Below, piece by piece: positions 60,301-64,000 of a stretch of 64,000 bases of DNA. Position 1 is the first letter of the stretch. Every line of letters starts with the position of its first letter. Both the position numbers and the translations under genes were made by a program. The stretch covers positions 30,764,863 through 30,828,862 of the forward strand of contig OX344761.1 in NCBI GenBank assembly GCA_947034895.1, given 5' to 3'. This DNA comes from Rhytidiadelphus loreus. Lineage: Eukaryota > Streptophyta > Bryopsida > Hypnales > Hylocomiaceae. The notes beneath the pieces were generated by a model. It did no database searches. It was not told where the DNA came from and saw only the letters and a list, made by a program, of their open reading frames with translations.

Positions 60301-63300
60301 TAATCTAGAGTTCTCCATTCTTTGACCATTTTCTAAGGAATGAATGTGTCGAGTTCAATATTTTCTATTCTTACTATTATACTTTATCATATCTCAAGAA
60401 ATTGCATACAAATTTGATAATACAGTTCAATAAGTGCATAAATGGTTGCAAATCATCTTCTTGCTTTAAACTATCTAATTTATTTATTGAACCCCTTAAA
60501 GATGTAAAGCCAAAAATCAACTCATGAATAGATTGTAATTTGACTTTAGGTCTCAAAAAATAAAAAAATTCATTCATCCATCATAAAAGGTTCTAATTTT
60601 TATAGAAGATTTTTTTCAAAAATTCCTTTCTACAAATGAGGGTAAATAAAATTAATTCATAAAATGAGAGCTTTGTTTTGAATATATTATTCGTCTAAGT
60701 TGCAATTTTTAATACATCTTCACATTTTTGGAAATTTAGACTACCCTCTAGTGGTTTGTGCTATGATGGAGCATTGCCAAAATGTTATTGAAACTTGCAC
60801 GCTCGGGGGGTGCACTTAGTTCTACTATAACACACCACATGCAAACAAGTGGTTTCTAATAAACTATAGTTTCAACCTAAAATTTTGAGCATTGTTTAAT
60901 AATGACTATAGGTTTCTATTGCCAAAATTTCCAACTCAAATAAAATATGAAATGATTTCTAGAAGAGGTTGAAAATGAACTAAAATGGCATGTTTTTCAA
61001 CTCAAATAATTATAGAGAACATATTTAGATGACCATTGAATCAATATTCAACTAAATAATTAATGAGCTTTTAATAGAGTTATTTTTAGAAAAATTTTAT
61101 TCATTTTTTATACAATTTTTTCTTATATAATATAGGGGCGTGAAAATTATTTTTCAATTCTACAGTGTACCTTTTTACTTCAAAAATTTGTAACTAATTA
61201 TTATTAACAAATAAAAATAAAAATAATTCAAAATATAAAATTTCAAAGTAGGAAAATGTATTCATATTTTTTAAATTTTATTTTATTTAAAATTCAAAAA
61301 ATTTATAGGGATCCAAAGTTTTGTTTGCATGTGGTTTCTAATGGGCCTTCTAAGTGACCCCCCAAGCCTGCACATAAAACTTACATGTCACAACTCACAA
61401 GCTAAATGGCCAAAATGCACATGAAATTGCAAACAATATTGAATGTGTAATTAGATATATAGTTGTATTGTGTGATAAGTGACATCTTATGTATATATGA
61501 TAAAATATTTATACATTTAGTCCATGATTTTGTATTGTGAAAGGTTTTAGTGCATCTTTGATATTTGACATTCAATTCAAAAGTAAAATTTGATACTAAA
61601 ATTTACCTTACAATCTAGTTCACAATTTGATAAAGGAGATGAAATTATTATTAATTTTTAAGAGCTTCATGTTTGTTATTATCCAGATTGTAGAAGTGGT
61701 AGAACCTACAATTCAAACTGAAGCCATCAAATTTCTATATGCATGTCTTGAAGACATTGAGTTGGAAAGAATTGCAAAACTACCTATTGAGAATATCACA
61801 ACAAGGTAGACAAAAGTTTGATTAGAATTAAACCTATTACTTTCAAAGTGTCATTTTTATTCATGCTTGTGGACAAATTGAGTTTATTGTAGGCTTTGAA
61901 AAGTAGATATTTTTACTTCTACAACAAGATTCTTGTGAAAAGCTCTAAGGTAACTGGATAAAGTTTGAATTAAATATTTAGTAATCCCCCTATCTTGTAT
62001 TCATTATTTAAATTATCTGTGTGCAGTGCCAAACCTACTCCAAGAAAAGAAGGTGATTCAAACATTTCAAAATTTACATTAAAACAACGCCAAGTATTAC
62101 TCACGTACGTCATTCTATCAACTTATTCTTCTACAATTCTAATTCTAACTTAAAAAATAGTTGCCTTTAAATCTATAGCAAGAAATATTGGAAATATTGA
62201 AACCCAAAGGTTTTTTTCTATCTAGCTACCTAACATGACGCAAAAATTTAAAAAAGCTTTCAACTCCCCCAAAGACTTTGATAAAAAAAAAATACAGAAT
62301 TTGGTGATTTTAAAGGCAAAGTAAATTTTTCTTTAATATAGAGAAAATCAAACCTGACTTTTGGAATTTCTTTTCTTCTTTCAGCCATTCAGATATGAAT
62401 TGAATTAAAACCTTGTTGCAATCATGAAGTATTGAATGATCGAGCTAGTCACATCTTTTAAGAACATGTTAAAACAACATTTTTAACATGCTTGAATAAC
62501 CTTTATCTAATTCACATAGCTCTCATCATCTATCTGTTGGATGTCAACTCTATTAGGTTTAGTATATATAAATTAAATGTGACAAATGCATTTGTAATCA
62601 AATTTCTATTATCAAAATATACAATTAAGTAAAAATTATAAAGCCATGACCATCAAATTTATGCAATCTCTATGATGCACTTTAAGAAGCACCAACATGG
62701 CTAAACTTCAAATTTTAGCCTTATTAATTAAAAATAATTATTTTATTTCTATGTCAAACTTATTGCTAGTATAAAAAATTATGTTCCTTAAAGGCTTATC
62801 TTTTAGAAAATTTCATCATAAATTATCCTTTTTTAAAATAAAATTTCTAGTCTCAAGAGAGATTCAAATTTTATTGCATCAGATATAGAATTTTAACATT
62901 GTACTCATTTGAATTCACAAAGTATATATTTTACATACAATACATGCAACAGATTAAATCCAACAATTTGTTTTTTATACTAGTTTTTTTAACGTTAATA
63001 AAAAGGTGCATTTTAAGAAATTTTGTAGTGCATTAAAAAAGATGTGGCTATATATGAACTACAAATAAATTATATATGTATATATATATAATTAAAGGTC
63101 AAAGGATATTTTATACCATCTAGACCATACAAAATTCTTATGTTAGTGTACTGTGATTGTACTCATTTAATTAAAAAATTAATTAATTAATTACACTTTT
63201 TAAGTATACAACTTTGTAATAAAAGTTAGAAACACTCAAAATACTCATTTTTCCAATGTGTGTAAGAAAATCATACATTATAATGATAATAAAAAACATA

Positions 63301-63607
63301 TATCAAAAACTATACTCCAAATATATTGTAAAAGCATATGTAAATATATTTTCATGAAATCATACAAATAATGTTTTTCACTTGAAATGGTTAGTTTCTT
63401 CAACAATTTGCATGTACTAGCACAATCATAATTCTATTATTAAATAAATAAAAAATTAGCTAGCTATTTGTACATTAGTGTTTTGAGTATTGAAATTTAA
63501 CAGGGCATTGTTACAACAAGCTATGTCATTACAATCAACAACGGATAATATGACCAAAGATCTACTAGACTATCCTTCTGAGGCTCCAAATCAGAATTCC
63601 CATATAG
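54385..63607 (+). CDS. CFAP157: Cilia- and flagella-associated protein 157, partial at 3' end
   Basis: A coiled-coil protein of motile cilia and basal bodies, needed for sperm flagella in animals. My exons: 54385-54593, 54770-55003, 55359-55524, 56057-56203, 61687-61805, 62027-62104 and 63504-63607. Borders are GT-AG (the first four were checked in phase: 252 codons). The protein starts MAKKPEKGGDELDML and is rich in heptads. Blocks recall human CFAP157: KERLKKEIQTRVEETKKEM (human DKDRLRKEIIQRV), TKRTIMENEQL, then QQNQKLTNELGD. The exon at 61687 (QTEAIKFLYACLEDIEL) fits the family's helical tail, and the exon at 62027 ends in a FTLKQRQVLLT block. Intron 4 spans 5.5 kb and contains element copy 6; a middle coiled-coil part may be missing or in exons I could not see. 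The last donor is at 63608, so the gene runs past the window. Confidence 0.8.
57623..58542 (+). mobile_element. TTAA-flanked terminal-inverted-repeat element, copy 6 (920 bp), in a CFAP157 intron
   Basis: The ends are TTAACATCTAAAGGACAAAG and GGTCCTTTAGGAGTTAA. The interior parallels copies 1 and 2. It sits in the long fourth intron in the gene's sense orientation. Confidence 0.7.
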
Positions 63608-64000
63608 GTACAATTATGCTATATGGTTTATATTTGAAATATATTGACAATATAATGAAAGACAATTCACTTTTTTAGAGGAAAAAAAATCATTTTTAAA
63701 CTTCATATATTAATTATTTAATATTAATAACAAAAATTATAGTACTTGAATTAACTTACTTGGTTACTTTTTATTCAAATGTAGATATTCTTGATCAACA
63801 ATACTATTTTTTTATTTTTAAATTCAACTTTTCTAGATTGGTTCAAATTTGCATCATTCAAATTCTTAAACATAATCATGAGATTTTTTTAAATTGTAAA
63901 GCATAAGTTTTTAAAGTCAAAAAATTAAGGTTGTTTATAGAATAAGTGTAATTAATTCACATAATATTTAATTAGTATTTAATTCAATGATTTTACATTT
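63608..64000. other. CFAP157 intron running off the window
   Basis: AT-rich DNA after the last recognised splice donor. I see no further exon before the end. Confidence 0.4.

Noticed and set aside
59824..60318. 164-codon frame on the minus strand
   Set aside because: It is AT-rich, lies in a CFAP157 intron, and has no recognisable domain; hydrophobic runs of Leu and Ile are expected by chance from such DNA.

Overview
This is nuclear DNA of a land plant, most likely a non-seed plant such as a bryophyte. The genes are plant-type and carry many GT-AG introns. Short AAACCCTAA/TTTAGGG boxes lie near promoters, and plant mobile elements are present (Ty1/copia, Stowaway-like and Harbinger-like). 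One gene matches CFAP157, a protein of motile cilia and flagella, so the organism should make swimming sperm. Intergenic DNA is very AT-rich and full of decayed repeats, and the few genes are mostly conserved housekeeping ones. That would suit a gene-poor chromosome region, possibly a U/V sex chromosome, but the sequence alone cannot show this.

Layout. 1-3.1 kb: repeats. 3155-6600 (-): APC8/CDC23, six exons, a subunit of the anaphase-promoting complex. 9092-12429 (-): a GT64 (exostosin/EXTL2-like) Golgi glycosyltransferase, five exons. 13.5-19.0 kb: repeats. 19844-28674 (+): mitochondrial cytochrome c1 (complex III), eight exons, including a short transit-peptide exon I reconstructed. 32.2-34.2 kb: a Harbinger-like MITE, then a GC-richer island with a broken actin copy joined in a splice-compatible way to unknown sequence. 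36170-37351 (-): an intact single-exon, AT-rich GlcNAc-1-phosphate transferase (ALG7/DPAGT1 type). 40.7-44.4 kb (-): remains of a gene with a bacterial-type N4/N6 DNA methyltransferase domain. 45987-52933: a full-length but coding-defective Ty1/copia retrotransposon (-), with almost identical LTRs, an AAATC target duplication and a nested MITE. 53.3 kb to the window end (+): CFAP157, with a duplicated promoter-proximal region and an incomplete 3' end.

Over all of this lies a family of six elements, mostly 0.92-0.94 kb, bounded by TTAA and inverted CCCCTAAAGGACCA ends. TTAA-flanked CCC ends are the signature of piggyBac-type transposition, and this is the most unusual system I see here. The genes do not form one pathway. 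They cover cell cycle, Golgi glycosylation, respiration, N-glycan precursor synthesis and sperm flagella. All exon models are from reading by eye, with splice phase checked by hand.
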